A stretch of 64,000 nucleotides of DNA from Halobacteriales archaeon QS_4_70_19 (GCA_003020985.1 PXRM01000035.1:1-64000); one strand, 5' to 3'. Counted from the first letter of the stretch, positions 1 through 9,879 are shown. Program-made: numbers and translations. Notes: generated by a model not told the origin, from the sequence alone.

Positions 1-1
1 G

Positions 2-1006
2 GACGGCCAGCTCACGGAGGGGACCATCGACGAGGACGCCGTCGGGGCGTTCGGCGGCGAGATCGTCGACACCATCTGCAAGCTCCACTCGAACACGCGG
101 GCCCGCCAGTTCGTCAACGAGGTGGCGACGCTCGCGATGCGCTCGATCATGCACTTCGGGTTCTCGCTGGCCATCGACGACGAGTCCATCGAGCCCGAGG
201 CGGAGGCCCAGATCGGCGAGGCCATCGCCAACGCCGAGGAGCGGGTCCAGGAGCTCATCTCGACGTACGAGGCCGGCGAGCTGGAGTCGCTCCCCGGCCG
301 CACGGTCGACGAGACGCTGGAGATGAAGATCATGCAGACGCTGGGCAAGGCGCGTGACTCCGCCGGTGACATCGCGGAGGACTACTTCGACGACGACAAC
401 CCGGCCGTCGTCATGGCCCGGTCCGGCGCGCGTGGGTCGATGCTGAACCTGACCCAGATGGCCGGCTGCGTCGGCCAGCAGGCGGTCCGTGGCGAGCGCA
501 TCAACCGCGGCTACGAGGGCCGCACGCTCAGCCACTACCTGCCCGAGGACCTCTCCGCGGACGCCCACGGCTTCGTGGAGAACTCCTACCGGAACGGCCT
601 GACCCCGCGGGAGTTCTTCTTCCACGCGATGGGCGGCCGGGAGGGGCTGGTCGACACGGCCGTCCGGACCTCGAAGTCCGGCTACCTCCAGCGCCGGCTC
701 ATCAACGCACTGTCCGAGCTGGAGACGCAGTACGACGGCACGGTCCGGGACACCTCGGACACCATCGTCCAGTTCGAGTTCGGCGAGGACGGCACCTCCC
801 CGGTGCAGGTCTCCTCGAGCGACGACAACGACATCGACGTCGAGGCGATCACCGAGCGCGTCCTGGACGAGGAGTTCGCCGACGAGGCCGAGAAGGAGCA
901 GTTCCTCTCGCGGGCCTCCGTCGACACGAACATCTCCGAGCACCAGGACTCCTGGAAGACCGGCCGCACCGCCGGCACGGGCACGGAGGTGGAGTCGGAT
1001 GACTGA
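2..1006 (+). CDS. rpoA1: DNA-directed RNA polymerase subunit A' (3' part)
   Basis: This is the C-terminal part of archaeal RNA polymerase subunit A', the N-terminal two thirds of the split largest subunit that holds the catalytic site. The reading frame is open from the first bases of the window, so the gene begins upstream. Visible RNAP signatures are [23 protein letters not shown] and [19 protein letters not shown] followed by the bridge-helix stretch [12 protein letters not shown]. The tail is acidic, as expected in a halophile. The stop overlaps the rpoA2 start by 8 nt, so the two halves are translationally coupled. Confidence 0.97.
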   Translation, partial: DGQLTEGTIDEDAVGAFGGEIVDTICKLHSNTRARQFVNEVATLAMRSIMHFGFSLAIDDESIEPEAEAQIGEAIANAEERVQELISTYEAGELESLPGRTVDETLEMKIMQTLGKARDSAGDIAEDYFDDDNPAVVMARSGARGSMLNLTQMAGCVGQQAVRGERINRGYEGRTLSHYLPEDLSADAHGFVENSYRNGLTPREFFFHAMGGREGLVDTAVRTSKSGYLQRRLINALSELETQYDGTVRDTSDTIVQFEFGEDGTSPVQVSSSDDNDIDVEAITERVLDEEFADEAEKEQFLSRASVDTNISEHQDSWKTGRTAGTGTEVESDD

Positions 1007-3734
1007 GTTCGACGTGAGCGACGACGTCGAGGCCATCGTGGAGGACACGGACCTCCCCCGCCGCCTCAAGAACGAGGTGTACGAGGCCGTCGAGAGTCGC
1101 GACGTGCCCCTCGAGAAGGTAGACGAGATCGCGCAGGCCGTCGAGTCGCGCTATCTCGAGACGCGCGTCGACCCGCTTGACCCCGTCGGCACCGTCTCCG
1201 CGCAGTCTATCGGGGAGCCCGGGACGCAGATGTCGCTCGATGAGGCGGAGCGGGTACTGATTCGTCGAGACGGGAAAACTGATACCGTCCGTATCGGACC
1301 TCTCGTCGATTCACTGCTGGAATCGTCCGAACAGCGCGAACTCGATGATCACGAGGTCGCGCTGGCACCTGACGGTCTGGAGGTTCTGAGTCTCGGCTCC
1401 GACGAGACCGTTCAGTGGAAGACGGTTGAGGAAGTGAGCCGGCATACTGCACCGGACGAGCTGCTGGAGATTGAACTTGAGTCGGGTCGCGAGATACAGG
1501 CGACGAAAGCGCACTCGTTCGTCACTCGTCAGGAAAACGAAATCGTCCCGGTCGCCGGTGAAGACCTCGATGTCGGCGACTGGCTTCCCGTGATCGGTGA
1601 ATTCGATTCTCACGGACCCGGGAGCGTGAATCTCAAGCGATATCTCTCGTCGTCGGACTACTGGTTCACCTCCGCACTGACTGATGGCGGTGATGTCGAA
1701 TCTCGGACCCCTTCGGGCCCCGAACAGACGAGGAACAAGCGATCGAAACTCGAAACCGGCGAGCTGCAGGAGGCGACTGCTTACCCGGTGCAAGGAACCG
1801 TTGGACTCCCGGAGCAGTTCCCGCTCGACGAGGAGACGGGGTTCTTCATCGGCGCCTGGCTCGCTAAAGGTTCCACGACGGATCGACACACGTCGATCTC
1901 GAACACTGATCCGGCGTTCCAGACCCGGATTCGGGAGTTCGGTGACCGGTTCGACCTCGCCGTCACCGGATACGAATCCTCGCGCGGGTTCGCAAAGGGA
2001 TATGATATGCGGCTCAACGGCAAGGTCCTGTCCGAGTTCCTTGACGCGGCCTGCCGAGATGATGACGGTAACCGGATCGTTCCTAGTTTCGCGTTTGGTG
2101 CCCCCGAAGTGTTCGTCAAAGGGCTTCTCTGTGGGTACTTCAGCGGAGATGGGAACGTTGCAAAGAACGCGATCAGAGCAGCTTCGACGAGTAGCCGGCT
2201 CGCCACTGGAATCGGGCTCCTGCTGAGTCGTGTCGGTGTGTATGGTCGCTTCGGAGAGAACAAGAACACTACGACGCTCCGAATCCCGAAGAAGTTCGTG
2301 CCGCGGTTCGCCGAACGCGTTGGGCTCGTCGGCGAGCGTAAGGCACAGATCGAGGAGTTAGCTGCGGATGTCCAGCCTGACGATCCGGATGTGAGTGACC
2401 AGATCCCCAACTTCGGTGATGCTCTCGAAGCTGCCGCGACTACCGCTGGCATACCGCAGCGGCAGGTGAACAGTGCTACGAAGCGACAGCGAATCGGACG
2501 GCGACGGCTCAAACGGCTCGTTGGCGAGATCGAACGCCTCTCCGAGGAACCTCCCGCAGAACTCGGCGCGTTAGAGCGTGCTGTCGAGGGGGATGTTGTC
2601 TGGGAACGAATCGAGCGAATCGAGCCAGTGGAGCCAACAGGCGACTACGTCTACGACCTCTCGGTCGCGGGGCTGGAGACGTTCACTACCGCGGAGGGTG
2701 TCGTCACACACAACACGATGAACACCTTCCACTACGCGGGCGTCGCGGAGATCGACGTCACGCAGGGGCTCCCCCGGCTCATCGAGCTGGTGGACGCCCG
2801 GAAGACCCCGGACACGCCGATGATGACGGTCCACCTGGAGGGCGAGTACGCGGTCGACCGCGAGCGCGCCCACGAGGTCGTCTGGGGCATCGAGGCCACC
2901 CGCATCCTCGCGCTGGGTGACGTCTCGACGAACGTGGCGGACATGATCGTCCGCATCGACCTCAACGAGGACACGCTCCACGAGCGCTGGCCCACGGTCG
3001 ACGACACGGCGGAGATCGTCGGCGAGATCGCCGACACCATCGAGTCGAAGCTGGGTGTCGAGACCAGCACGATGACCGGCACTGACGGCTCCGTCATCGA
3101 GTTCGGCCCCGAGGACCCCTCCTACCGGGAGCTGCTCCAGCAGGTCGAGGAGCTGCGCGACATCGTGTTCAAGGGGATCGACGAGGTCTCCCGCGTCGTC
3201 ATCCGGAAGGAGGAGATCGAGGACGAGGAGATCGCCGCCGACCTCGACGCCGACGAGGAGTTCGTCCTCTACACGGAGGGGAGCGCCTTCGGCCAGGTGC
3301 TCGACATCGAGGGCGTCGACGCCTCCCGGACCACCTGCAACAACATCCACGAGATCTACCGGAACCTCGGCGTGGAGGCGGCCCGCGAGGCCATCATCGA
3401 GGAGACGATGAACACCCTCGAGGAACAGGGGCTGGACGACGTGAACATCCGGCACCTGATGCTGGTCGCCGACATCATGACCAACCGCGGCACCGTCGAG
3501 TCCATCGGCCGACACGGCATCTCCGGCAACAAGCAGTCCGTGCTTGCCCGCGCCGCGTTCGAGGTGACGGTCAATCACCTGCTCGACGCGGCCATCCACG
3601 GCGAGGTCGACGACCTCAACGGCGTCACGGAGAACGTCATCGTCGGGAAGCCGATCAAGCTCGGCACCGGCGACGTGAACCTGCGGATGGGCGCAAAGCA
3701 GAGTGGCAGCGAAGGCGGCCCCGCGGACGACTGA
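999..3734 (+). CDS. rpoA2: RNA polymerase subunit A'' precursor with intein
   Basis: This is the C-terminal half of the archaeal largest RNA polymerase subunit, 911 aa as encoded. The N-extein (residues 1-78) ends in IGEPGTQM and the C-extein resumes at [10 protein letters not shown], the start of the trigger loop needed for nucleotide addition. Residues 79-572 are an intein (separate entry). Removing it leaves 417 aa, a normal A'' length. The C-extein continues with [18 protein letters not shown] and ends in [18 protein letters not shown]. The gene starts inside the rpoA1 stop. In most haloarchaea nusA follows directly; here it does not. Functional polymerase must depend on intein splicing. 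Confidence 0.97.
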   Translation: MTEFDVSDDVEAIVEDTDLPRRLKNEVYEAVESRDVPLEKVDEIAQAVESRYLETRVDPLDPVGTVSAQSIGEPGTQMSLDEAERVLIRRDGKTDTVRIGPLVDSLLESSEQRELDDHEVALAPDGLEVLSLGSDETVQWKTVEEVSRHTAPDELLEIELESGREIQATKAHSFVTRQENEIVPVAGEDLDVGDWLPVIGEFDSHGPGSVNLKRYLSSSDYWFTSALTDGGDVESRTPSGPEQTRNKRSKLETGELQEATAYPVQGTVGLPEQFPLDEETGFFIGAWLAKGSTTDRHTSISNTDPAFQTRIREFGDRFDLAVTGYESSRGFAKGYDMRLNGKVLSEFLDAACRDDDGNRIVPSFAFGAPEVFVKGLLCGYFSGDGNVAKNAIRAASTSSRLATGIGLLLSRVGVYGRFGENKNTTTLRIPKKFVPRFAERVGLVGERKAQIEELAADVQPDDPDVSDQIPNFGDALEAAATTAGIPQRQVNSATKRQRIGRRRLKRLVGEIERLSEEPPAELGALERAVEGDVVWERIERIEPVEPTGDYVYDLSVAGLETFTTAEGVVTHNTMNTFHYAGVAEIDVTQGLPRLIELVDARKTPDTPMMTVHLEGEYAVDRERAHEVVWGIEATRILALGDVSTNVADMIVRIDLNEDTLHERWPTVDDTAEIVGEIADTIESKLGVETSTMTGTDGSVIEFGPEDPSYRELLQQVEELRDIVFKGIDEVSRVVIRKEEIEDEEIAADLDADEEFVLYTEGSAFGQVLDIEGVDASRTTCNNIHEIYRNLGVEAAREAIIEETMNTLEEQGLDDVNIRHLMLVADIMTNRGTVESIGRHGISGNKQSVLARAAFEVTVNHLLDAAIHGEVDDLNGVTENVIVGKPIKLGTGDVNLRMGAKQSGSEGGPADD
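1233..2714 (+). mobile_element. intein with LAGLIDADG homing endonuclease domain in RpoA''
   Basis: This in-frame insertion of 494 residues sits between GTQM and TMNTFHYAG. It starts with Ser1 (SLDEAERVL) instead of the commoner Cys1, has a block B TxxH motif (TKAHSF), and ends in block F/G with [13 protein letters not shown] and GVVTHN, followed by Thr+1. Two dodecapeptide-like helices are present: [10 protein letters not shown] near nt 1840-1870 and [11 protein letters not shown] near nt 2121-2156. The second keeps its acidic residue. The first has Lys (codon 1866-1868) where an acidic residue is expected, so cleavage activity may be lost although splicing looks intact. The codons are visibly more AT-rich than in the exteins, which fits horizontal spread. 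Confidence 0.95.
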
Positions 3735-3824
3735 CCACGAGGGCCCCCTCGTTCCCGTGACCCCCCGACAGACAGTCGCGAGCCGTCGGCTCGCGCAGTC
3801 AGCACCGCCGGACGTTCGGGCGAC

Positions 3825-4215
3825 TCAGACGTCCGCGTCGGCCGTCCGCTCGGGCGACCCCTCTTCGGGGAGTCGTCCGATCTTCTCCCGTCCCATCCGG
3901 AGCCGGACGATCAACCCGTCCTCTATCGCCGTGAGCCGGCGCGAGACCGACGACCCGGACCAGTCCGTCCGGTCGCACAGGTCCTGCTGGCGGACCTCTC
4001 CTCCCCTCCGCGCGGAGTTTCCCGAGGATGTACTCCTCGGGGGTCAGCCCCGTCTCCCGGGTGACGGCCCGTCGCGTCGGACAGTCGGCCGACAGGGCGC
4101 CCGGTTCGTCGGGGTCACCTTCCTCCGGGGCTGCCGCTCGCTCGTCACCACCGTCGGGTACTCCCGGGACCCGCCGGTACAGGCGTCGTATCCGGTCCCT
4201 GAACGAGTCCCCCAT
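3825..4215 (-). pseudogene. winged-helix DNA-binding protein, frameshifted
   Basis: The gene starts at MGDSFRDRIRRLYRR and reads to LTPEEYILGKLRAEG, then the frame is lost. The next frame continues with EVRQQDLCDRTDWSGSSVS, RRLTAIEDGLIVR and ends in ERTADADV. The span is 391 nt, one base over a multiple of three. Removing one base from the C run at 4003-4006 restores a single frame reading LRAEGGEVRQQDL. The layout matches the intact paralogue at 34561-35007: a basic N-terminus, a LxPxxFVxxxV-like helix, QQDLC and a wing ending in KI. It is either a recent pseudogene or a sequencing indel. It is probably a DNA-binding regulator; the target is unknown. Confidence 0.75.
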
Positions 4216-4484
4216 GTCAGGATCCGGACCCCTCCCGGTCGTCGCTACAGTCCCCGCCGTGGAGGATACACGTGCCGAGTCGCCAGGAGTTGCTGATTGC
4301 GGTGCTGACGCGCCGTGGAGTAACGAGTGTGCCCCAGGACGGTAAGTCCCTCGTTTTGTGGAATTGCGTCGGAAGTATATAGAAAATAGAGGGAATTTGT
4401 CCATTAGTTTCGTGATAATCGGTAAAACCGCCCCGAATCAACTCGTCGGACGGGCCCGCGCCGCCGATGTCGGGTGCCGACCGT

Positions 4485-4943
4485 TCAGGGCTCCGCGTTC
4501 GCGTCCCCCTCGTCGGCCGCTCCCCCCTCCTCGTCCTCCTCCTCGCGAAGCGGGTCGAGCAGCGAGTCCGAGTCGCGGTGGCCGATCTCGAAGACGCGGC
4601 CGGCGTTGGCGATGGCGACGACGCCGAGGCCGCTCGCGGTGATGAGGGCCTCGCTGTAGGCGTACGCGACGACGGCCCCGGCAGCGGCCGACAGGGTGAC
4701 GATGCCGTAGAGGCCGGTGGAGGGTCGAAAGCCCGGTCGCAGGACGTCGGCGGCGACACCGAGCAGCGAGGCGGCCGTGGCGATGGTGCCGAGCAGGACG
4801 GCCGTCGGGAGGCCGCCGCCGAGCGCGTAGAGGGCCGTGACGACGCCCGCCGCGAGTCCCCAGATGAGCAGGAAGTCGCCCTCGGGCGAGAGCCGCCCGT
4901 CCCGCCCGGGGCCGCGCGGGCCGTCCCCGTTCTCGTCGCTCAT
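4485..4943 (-). CDS. hypothetical membrane protein
   Basis: This 152-aa protein has about four hydrophobic segments between residues 22 and 115 (LLIWGLAAGVVTALYALGG, AVLLGTIATAASLLGVAAD, a third around GIVTLSAAAGAVVAYAYS, a fourth around ITASGLGVVAIANA). A short charged N-terminus and an acidic tail (REEEDEEGGAADEGD) flank them. The ATG at 4941-4943 is chosen because it leaves the hydrophobic core complete and lies just outside the divergent gatB start region. I do not recognise the family. The divergent arrangement with gatB suggests a shared promoter region of about 70 nt. Confidence 0.7.
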   Translation of the reverse strand: MSDENGDGPRGPGRDGRLSPEGDFLLIWGLAAGVVTALYALGGGLPTAVLLGTIATAASLLGVAADVLRPGFRPSTGLYGIVTLSAAAGAVVAYAYSEALITASGLGVVAIANAGRVFEIGHRDSDSLLDPLREEEDEEGGAADEGDANAEP

Positions 4944-5013
4944 ACCCCGGGGTCGGCAGGGTGGCGTATGTGCCTTGCGACCCCCGGCGTCCGCGGACGC
5001 CCAGGACGTGCCA

Positions 5014-6504
5014 ATGACCGCACAGACCGCCCGGTCGCGCGACCTCGCGACCGTCATCGGGCTGGAGGTGCACGTCCAACTGGAGACGGACACGAAGATC
5101 TTCTGTGGCTGCTCGACGGAGCCGGCCGACGACGAGGAGCCGAACAGCCGGACGTGCCCGGTCTGTCTCGGTCTGCCGGGGGCGCTCCCGGTCCTGAACG
5201 AGGCCGCCGTGGCGGCCGCCGTGAAGGTGGGGAAGGCCATCGACGCTTCCATCCCCGAGGAGACCCGGTTCCACCGGAAGAACTACTACTACCCCGACCT
5301 GCCGAAGAACTTCCAGATCACCCAGTACGACGCGCCCATCTGCCAGGACGGCGAGCTCGCGTTCGGCGTCGAGGGGGAAGAGCGGGCCGTCGCCATCCGC
5401 CGGGCGCACCTCGAGGAGGACCCCGGCAGCCTCCAGCACGTCGGCGGCGGCATCGACACGGCCGACTACACGCTCGTCGACTACAACCGCGCCGGGACGC
5501 CGCTGATGGAGATCGTCACGGAGCCGGACTTCCGGTCGCCCGGCGAGGTCCGCGCGTTCCTCGCGAAGCTGGAGGAGGTCCTCGAGTACCTGGGCGTGTT
5601 CGACGCCACCCGCGACGGCTCGCTGCGCGTCGACGCCAACCTCTCGATGGTGGACGCCGACGCGGTGGGCGAGGGCGGCGCCATCGACGCGGCCACGCTG
5701 GAGGACGCGAACCGGACGGAGGTCAAGAACATCTCCAGCCACACGGGCGCGGAGAAGGCGCTGGCTTACGAGCAGTCCCGGCAGAAGAACGCCATCCAGC
5801 GCGGAGCCGACGTGGAGCAGGAGACCCGCCACTGGGACGAGTCAAAGGGCGTGACGCTCTCGATGCGGACGAAGGAGGAGGAGAAGGACTACCGCTACTT
5901 CCGCGAGGCCGACCTGCCGCCGCTGCGGGTGGCAGATTGGAAGGAGCGCATCGCCATCCCGGAGCTGCCCGCCGCCCGCCGCGAGCGGTTCCGCGGGGAG
6001 TACGGCCTCTCGCGGGAGGCCGCGGACAAGCTGACGAGCACGAAGCAGGTGGCGGACTTCTTCGAGGAGGTGGCCGAGGCGTTCGATCCGAACCTGGCGG
6101 CGACGTGGGTCGCCGACGAGCTGCTGGGCGAGCTGAACTACCGGGACATACACGTCACCGACATCGAGGGACGGCTGGACGAGGTGACGCGGCTCGTCGA
6201 ACTCGTCGCCGCCGACGAGATTACGGCGAAGAACGCCCGCGAGACCGTGCTCCGCGGGATGCTCGACGACGGCGACGCGCCCGACGAGATCGTCGAGCGC
6301 GAGGGGCTGGGCAAGACGGGCGACGACGAGGTCGCGGCCGCCGTCCGCGAGGCCATCGACGAGAACTCGGACGCGGTCGCGGACTACCACGCGGGCGAGG
6401 ACGGCGCGCTCAACTTCCTCGTCGGGCAGGTGATGCAGTCGACGGGGGGGAGCGCCGACCCCGGGACGGTGAACGAACTGCTGCGCGAGGAACTCGAGGA
6501 CTGA
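5014..6504 (+). CDS. gatB: Asp-tRNA(Asn)/Glu-tRNA(Gln) amidotransferase subunit B
   Basis: GatB binds and activates the misacylated tRNA so that the GatCAB complex can transamidate Glu-tRNA(Gln) or Asp-tRNA(Asn), using ammonia delivered from GatA. The 496-aa product starts at ATG 5014, just before the family hallmark VIGLEVHVQLETDTKIFC. It keeps the zinc-binding cysteine pairs CGCSTE and CPVCLGLPG, the YYYPDLPKNFQITQYD kinase-like segment, AHLEEDPGSLQH and VDYNRAGTPLMEIVTEP. The C-terminal GatB/Yqey helical domain ends in NELLREELED. The length is normal. gatA and gatC are not in the window. Confidence 0.97.
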   Translation: MTAQTARSRDLATVIGLEVHVQLETDTKIFCGCSTEPADDEEPNSRTCPVCLGLPGALPVLNEAAVAAAVKVGKAIDASIPEETRFHRKNYYYPDLPKNFQITQYDAPICQDGELAFGVEGEERAVAIRRAHLEEDPGSLQHVGGGIDTADYTLVDYNRAGTPLMEIVTEPDFRSPGEVRAFLAKLEEVLEYLGVFDATRDGSLRVDANLSMVDADAVGEGGAIDAATLEDANRTEVKNISSHTGAEKALAYEQSRQKNAIQRGADVEQETRHWDESKGVTLSMRTKEEEKDYRYFREADLPPLRVADWKERIAIPELPAARRERFRGEYGLSREAADKLTSTKQVADFFEEVAEAFDPNLAATWVADELLGELNYRDIHVTDIEGRLDEVTRLVELVAADEITAKNARETVLRGMLDDGDAPDEIVEREGLGKTGDDEVAAAVREAIDENSDAVADYHAGEDGALNFLVGQVMQSTGGSADPGTVNELLREELED

Positions 6505-6708
6505 GCCCGTCGCCGTTTCCCGGCGTGGTACCGCGTCGCTCCCCGGGGTCACCGCCGGCAGGATTCGCGCCGACCGACAGCGCCGCGCCCGCCCGAAGTT
6601 GTGAATCGCCGCCCAGTTCCGCCGGGTGATGCACATACGGGTACATCGAACTCGCCGTGCCGACCGTTCTGGGGGCCGCCGGAGGGTTTCGCGGCAGTGG
6701 TATCCTCA

Positions 6709-6722
6709 AAGCTTAAACACGC
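6709..6722 (+). promoter_or_regulatory. probable leaderless promoter (TATA-like box)
   Basis: The segment aaagcttaaacacg is an AT-rich island in GC-rich DNA. It is centred about 27 nt upstream of the ATG at 6742, the spacing expected for a TATA/BRE element driving a leaderless archaeal transcript. Confidence 0.5.
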
Positions 6723-6741
6723 GGGGCGGCAACTACCGGCA

Positions 6742-7404
6742 ATGTCCGAACTGCTGTCCTCCGACTCGGACGTCCCGTCGGGGGAGTTCGTGGACGAGTC
6801 CGCCGAGGCCGAGGCGGAGGCCGAGACCGGCGCCGGGGTCCCGGCCGAGGCCGACGGGGACCTCCAGACGCTCTGGCTCGACTCCGACGAGGCCGGGGAT
6901 CTGCTCTCCTCGCTGGCCTCCGACACCGCGCGGTCGGTCCTCACGACGCTCCACGAGGAGCCCGCGACCGCCTCGGAGGTCGCCGACAGGGTGGACACCT
7001 CACTCCAGAACGCCCGCCACCACCTGAACAGCCTCCAGGACGCCGACCTGGTCGAGGTCGCGGAGACGCGCTACTCCTCGAAAGGTCGGGAGATGAGCGT
7101 CTACGCGCCGGCCAGCGACCCGACGGTCGTCTTCGTCGGCAGCCAGGAACACGACGGGGGCCTGTTGGACTCGCTCCGGAGCCTCCTCCCCGCGGTCGCG
7201 GTCCTGGCCGTCGTGAGCCTGCTCGTCCAGTGGCTAGTCGTCCCCAGCGTCGGCACGGCCGCCAGCGAGGGGCTGCCCCGCGTCGGCGAGAGCCTGGGTG
7301 CCAGCGGCCCGCTGGCGCTTCCGGTCGGCCTGGTCTTCCTCGCCGGCGGGCTCCTCGTGGTCGGTCTCGTCGCCGCGCTGTCGCGGTGGCGTGCCACCAC
7401 ATAG
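6742..7404 (+). CDS. ArsR-like winged-helix protein with C-terminal membrane anchor
   Basis: The 220-aa protein has an acidic N-terminus (ESAEAEAEAETGAG). A winged-helix domain spans about residues 45-120 (LASDTARSVLTTLHEEPAT, SEVADRVDTSLQNARHHL, then LVEVAETRYSSKGREMSVY). Two hydrophobic segments form the C-terminus (SLLPAVAVLAVVSLLVQWLV and ALPVGLVFLAGGLLVVGLVA). It is probably a membrane-tethered transcription regulator. Upstream start codons exist, but the TATA-like box at 6709-6722 supports ATG 6742. It is followed 51 nt later, on the same strand, by a secreted subtilase, which is a possible target; that link is inference only. Confidence 0.85.
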   Translation: MSELLSSDSDVPSGEFVDESAEAEAEAETGAGVPAEADGDLQTLWLDSDEAGDLLSSLASDTARSVLTTLHEEPATASEVADRVDTSLQNARHHLNSLQDADLVEVAETRYSSKGREMSVYAPASDPTVVFVGSQEHDGGLLDSLRSLLPAVAVLAVVSLLVQWLVVPSVGTAASEGLPRVGESLGASGPLALPVGLVFLAGGLLVVGLVAALSRWRATT

Positions 7405-7455
7405 GCGGGCCAACGTTTTTACTAGGTCCTCGGGAACTCCGCACGAACCGAACTC

Positions 7456-9144
7456 ATGAACCGGGAGACTGGCGTCAGACTGGTACTCGCCGTCGCGATA
7501 CTGGCGGCACCGCTGCTGCCCGTCTTCGCCGTCGACCTCGGGCCGGAACGACAGACCTTCGCCGACAGCTCGCAGGCCGTGGACGAGCTGGAGCGGCTGT
7601 TCCGGGACGAGACGGTGTCGCCGGACCCCGTCGACCGCGAGGTGCTCGTGACGGTGAAACTCCGCGAGGCGGGGGCCCTGTCCGCGGCCGGGCTCGACGT
7701 CCAGCGCCGGTACGTCCGGCAGGGCACCCACCACGTCGAGGCCTATATGCCCCTGTCGGCGGTGCGCGACCTCTCGACCGACCCGGCGGTCGAGACGATC
7801 CGGCTGCGCGACATCCGCGGCCCCGGCGGACGTGTCACCGACGGGGCCGCTCGCATCGGTGCCCTCGACCTCCACGAACAGGGGCTGACCGGGGAGAACG
7901 TCACCGTCGGCATCATCGACGGTGACTTCCGGGTCTCGCATCCCGAACTCGCGGGCCACGTGGTGGCCTACCGCTCCTTCGGCACGACCGACGACATCGA
8001 CCACGGGACCGCCGTCGCCAGCGTGGTCGCCGACACGGCGCCGGGTGCGAACATCCACGTCGCCGCGGTCGGGGACGAAACCGCCGCCGAGGAGTACCGC
8101 GAGGCCGTGACCTGGCTCCGCGCGTCGGGCGCCGACATCATCGTGGACGCCGGGAGCTACTTCGGCAACGCGGGCGCCGACACGGACGCCCTGTCGACGA
8201 TCGCCCGGAACGCCTCCGGGGAGGCCCTTTTCGTCACGTCGGCGGGCAACTACGGCCAGCGCCACTGGGCGGCCGTCCACGGGCCCAGCGAGCGGCGCTG
8301 GGTCACGTTCCAGCCCGGCGCCGAGGGGAACGCGCTGGCGGGCGGTGACGTGTTCGCCGGTCGGGTCCGCGCCAGCCTCCAGTGGTCGCCCGTCGACGAG
8401 AACACGACCGCCGCCGACTACGAGCTCTACCTCATCCGTCGCGGCGTCGGCGGGCAGCGCGTCGTCGCGTCGGCCACCGGCGAGGGCGCCGCCTCCATTG
8501 ACGCCACCGTCCCCCGGGGGCGGTACTACCTCGCCGTCGAGGGGGCGAACGCCTCGACCGCCCACCGGCTGGAGCTGTTCGCCACCCACGACCTGACCTA
8601 CCGGACGCCCAACGGGAGCCTCGCCGTCCCCGCGACGGTGCCCGGCGTCCTCGCGGTGGGTGCGTACGACTACGAAACAAGTGACGTCGCCGACTTCAGT
8701 TCGCGCGGCCCGGTCGACAACCGGACCGGCGTGAGCCTGGTCGCCCCGGACACGGTCGCGGCGCCGGGGACGGACATCACCGGCGGGACCTCGCTCGCGG
8801 CGCCGTACGCCGCCGGGACGGCCGCACTGCTGCTCGAACAGTACCCCGACGCGACGCCGACCGACCTGCGGGCGGTACTCACCGAGAGTGCCCACGACGT
8901 GGCCGCGGCTGGTCCCGACCCGGCCGCAGGGTACGGGGTACTCGACGCACGGGACGCGGTGGCGCTCGCGGAGGCACGACTCGGCTCGGCGGACGCGACC
9001 GCAGCCGAGGCGATCGCCGCTGCAGCCACCAACTCGACCGTCGACCCGACCACCGACTCGACCGACGGCTCGACGCCGCCGACCGAGGAATCCGAGGAGG
9101 ACGACGCGGGGTCCGACACGACGGGGGCCGCGCTCCGGCGCTGA
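7456..9144 (+). CDS. secreted S8 family (subtilisin-like) serine protease
   Basis: This 562-aa exported protease begins with a signal-like hydrophobic stretch (VRLVLAVAILAAPLLPVFA). An inhibitor/propeptide-like region of about 120 residues follows. The catalytic triad is visible: Asp155 in VGIIDGDF, His183 in DHGTAVASVVAD and Ser446 in GGTSLAAPYAAGTAALLLE. Between His and Ser lies a pre-peptidase-C-like beta insertion (RASLQWSPVDENTTAADYEL to YYLAVEGANAS). The C-terminus is Thr/Ser/Asp-rich (TNSTVDPTTDSTDGS) without a clear anchor. It probably degrades extracellular protein or processes surface proteins. A TATA-like acgtttttac lies near 7413-7422. Confidence 0.92.
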   Translation: MNRETGVRLVLAVAILAAPLLPVFAVDLGPERQTFADSSQAVDELERLFRDETVSPDPVDREVLVTVKLREAGALSAAGLDVQRRYVRQGTHHVEAYMPLSAVRDLSTDPAVETIRLRDIRGPGGRVTDGAARIGALDLHEQGLTGENVTVGIIDGDFRVSHPELAGHVVAYRSFGTTDDIDHGTAVASVVADTAPGANIHVAAVGDETAAEEYREAVTWLRASGADIIVDAGSYFGNAGADTDALSTIARNASGEALFVTSAGNYGQRHWAAVHGPSERRWVTFQPGAEGNALAGGDVFAGRVRASLQWSPVDENTTAADYELYLIRRGVGGQRVVASATGEGAASIDATVPRGRYYLAVEGANASTAHRLELFATHDLTYRTPNGSLAVPATVPGVLAVGAYDYETSDVADFSSRGPVDNRTGVSLVAPDTVAAPGTDITGGTSLAAPYAAGTAALLLEQYPDATPTDLRAVLTESAHDVAAAGPDPAAGYGVLDARDAVALAEARLGSADATAAEAIAAAATNSTVDPTTDSTDGSTPPTEESEEDDAGSDTTGAALRR

Positions 9145-9189
9145 CGGGTGCTGGCTCCTCTCGCGGCGGCTCGCGCTCCCCCTTCCGCC

Positions 9190-9840
9190 TCAGTCCGACT
9201 CCGGCGGCTCGCGCTCCGTCTCCGGCCGGTCGAGCGTCAGTCCGGCGTCGTCCGGCCGCTCGATGGTCGGGTCCCCGCGGAGGAGGAGCCCGAGGACGAC
9301 CAGCCCGGCCAGCTCCAGCGTGACCGACGCGACGCCCAGCAGCGTCCGGCCGCTCCCGGGCGTTCCGGAGCCGGCGGCTCCCAGGGTCGTCAACAGGGGC
9401 TCCACGTAGTGCGAGAAGAGAGTGGCCAGCAGGCCGCCGTGCGTGTGGGTGGGCCCCTCCGTGCCCGGCGGTGCGCCGCCGGCCAGCGCGAGCCCGTGGT
9501 CGAGGACGGTGTGCCACGCCACCCAGCCGACGAGGTACGTCGCCAGGACGCCCATGCCGAGCAGGTACGCCCGCCGGCGGGCCAGCCGACCACGTGCGGT
9601 CGCGACCATCCCGGCGAGGATGGCGACCCCGGAGACGGTGAACAGGAGCGTCCGCGGCCGCTCGAAGACGTACTGGGTGAGGTAGGCACCCAGGAGCCCG
9701 TTGGCGAGGATCTCGGCCAGCCCGGTCACCCCGACGACGAGGTGGACGACTGCGACCGCTCCGACGAGCTGGACCGCCAGGAAGCGCAGCTTCCGGGCCC
9801 CCGACGGCGACAGCTCCCGCCCCAGCGAGGCCAGTTCCAT
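9190..9840 (-). CDS. hypothetical polytopic membrane protein
   Basis: From ATG 9838-9840 the 216-aa product (MELASLGRELSPSGARKLRF) has five or so hydrophobic segments. They include LAVQLVGAVAVVHLVVGVTG, LLFTVSGVAILAGMVATA, YLLGMGVLATYLVGWVAW, TLFSHYVEPLLTTLG and LELAGLVVLGLLLRG. Histidines sit near the fourth segment (EGPTHTHGGL and FSHYVEP), which could bind metal or haem. The frame runs open upstream into the kinase relic, but the family-like start is the ATG just before the first membrane segment. The function is unknown. Confidence 0.75.
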   Translation of the reverse strand: MELASLGRELSPSGARKLRFLAVQLVGAVAVVHLVVGVTGLAEILANGLLGAYLTQYVFERPRTLLFTVSGVAILAGMVATARGRLARRRAYLLGMGVLATYLVGWVAWHTVLDHGLALAGGAPPGTEGPTHTHGGLLATLFSHYVEPLLTTLGAAGSGTPGSGRTLLGVASVTLELAGLVVLGLLLRGDPTIERPDDAGLTLDRPETEREPPESD

Positions 9841-9879
9841 GCCCAGCAGTGGGGGTTGCGCGCACAAGAGCACCGCGGT

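Noticed and set aside
7230-7925. Arg-rich plus-strand frame between the regulator and the subtilase
   Set aside because: Overlaps two well-supported genes in another frame and has no recognisable features.
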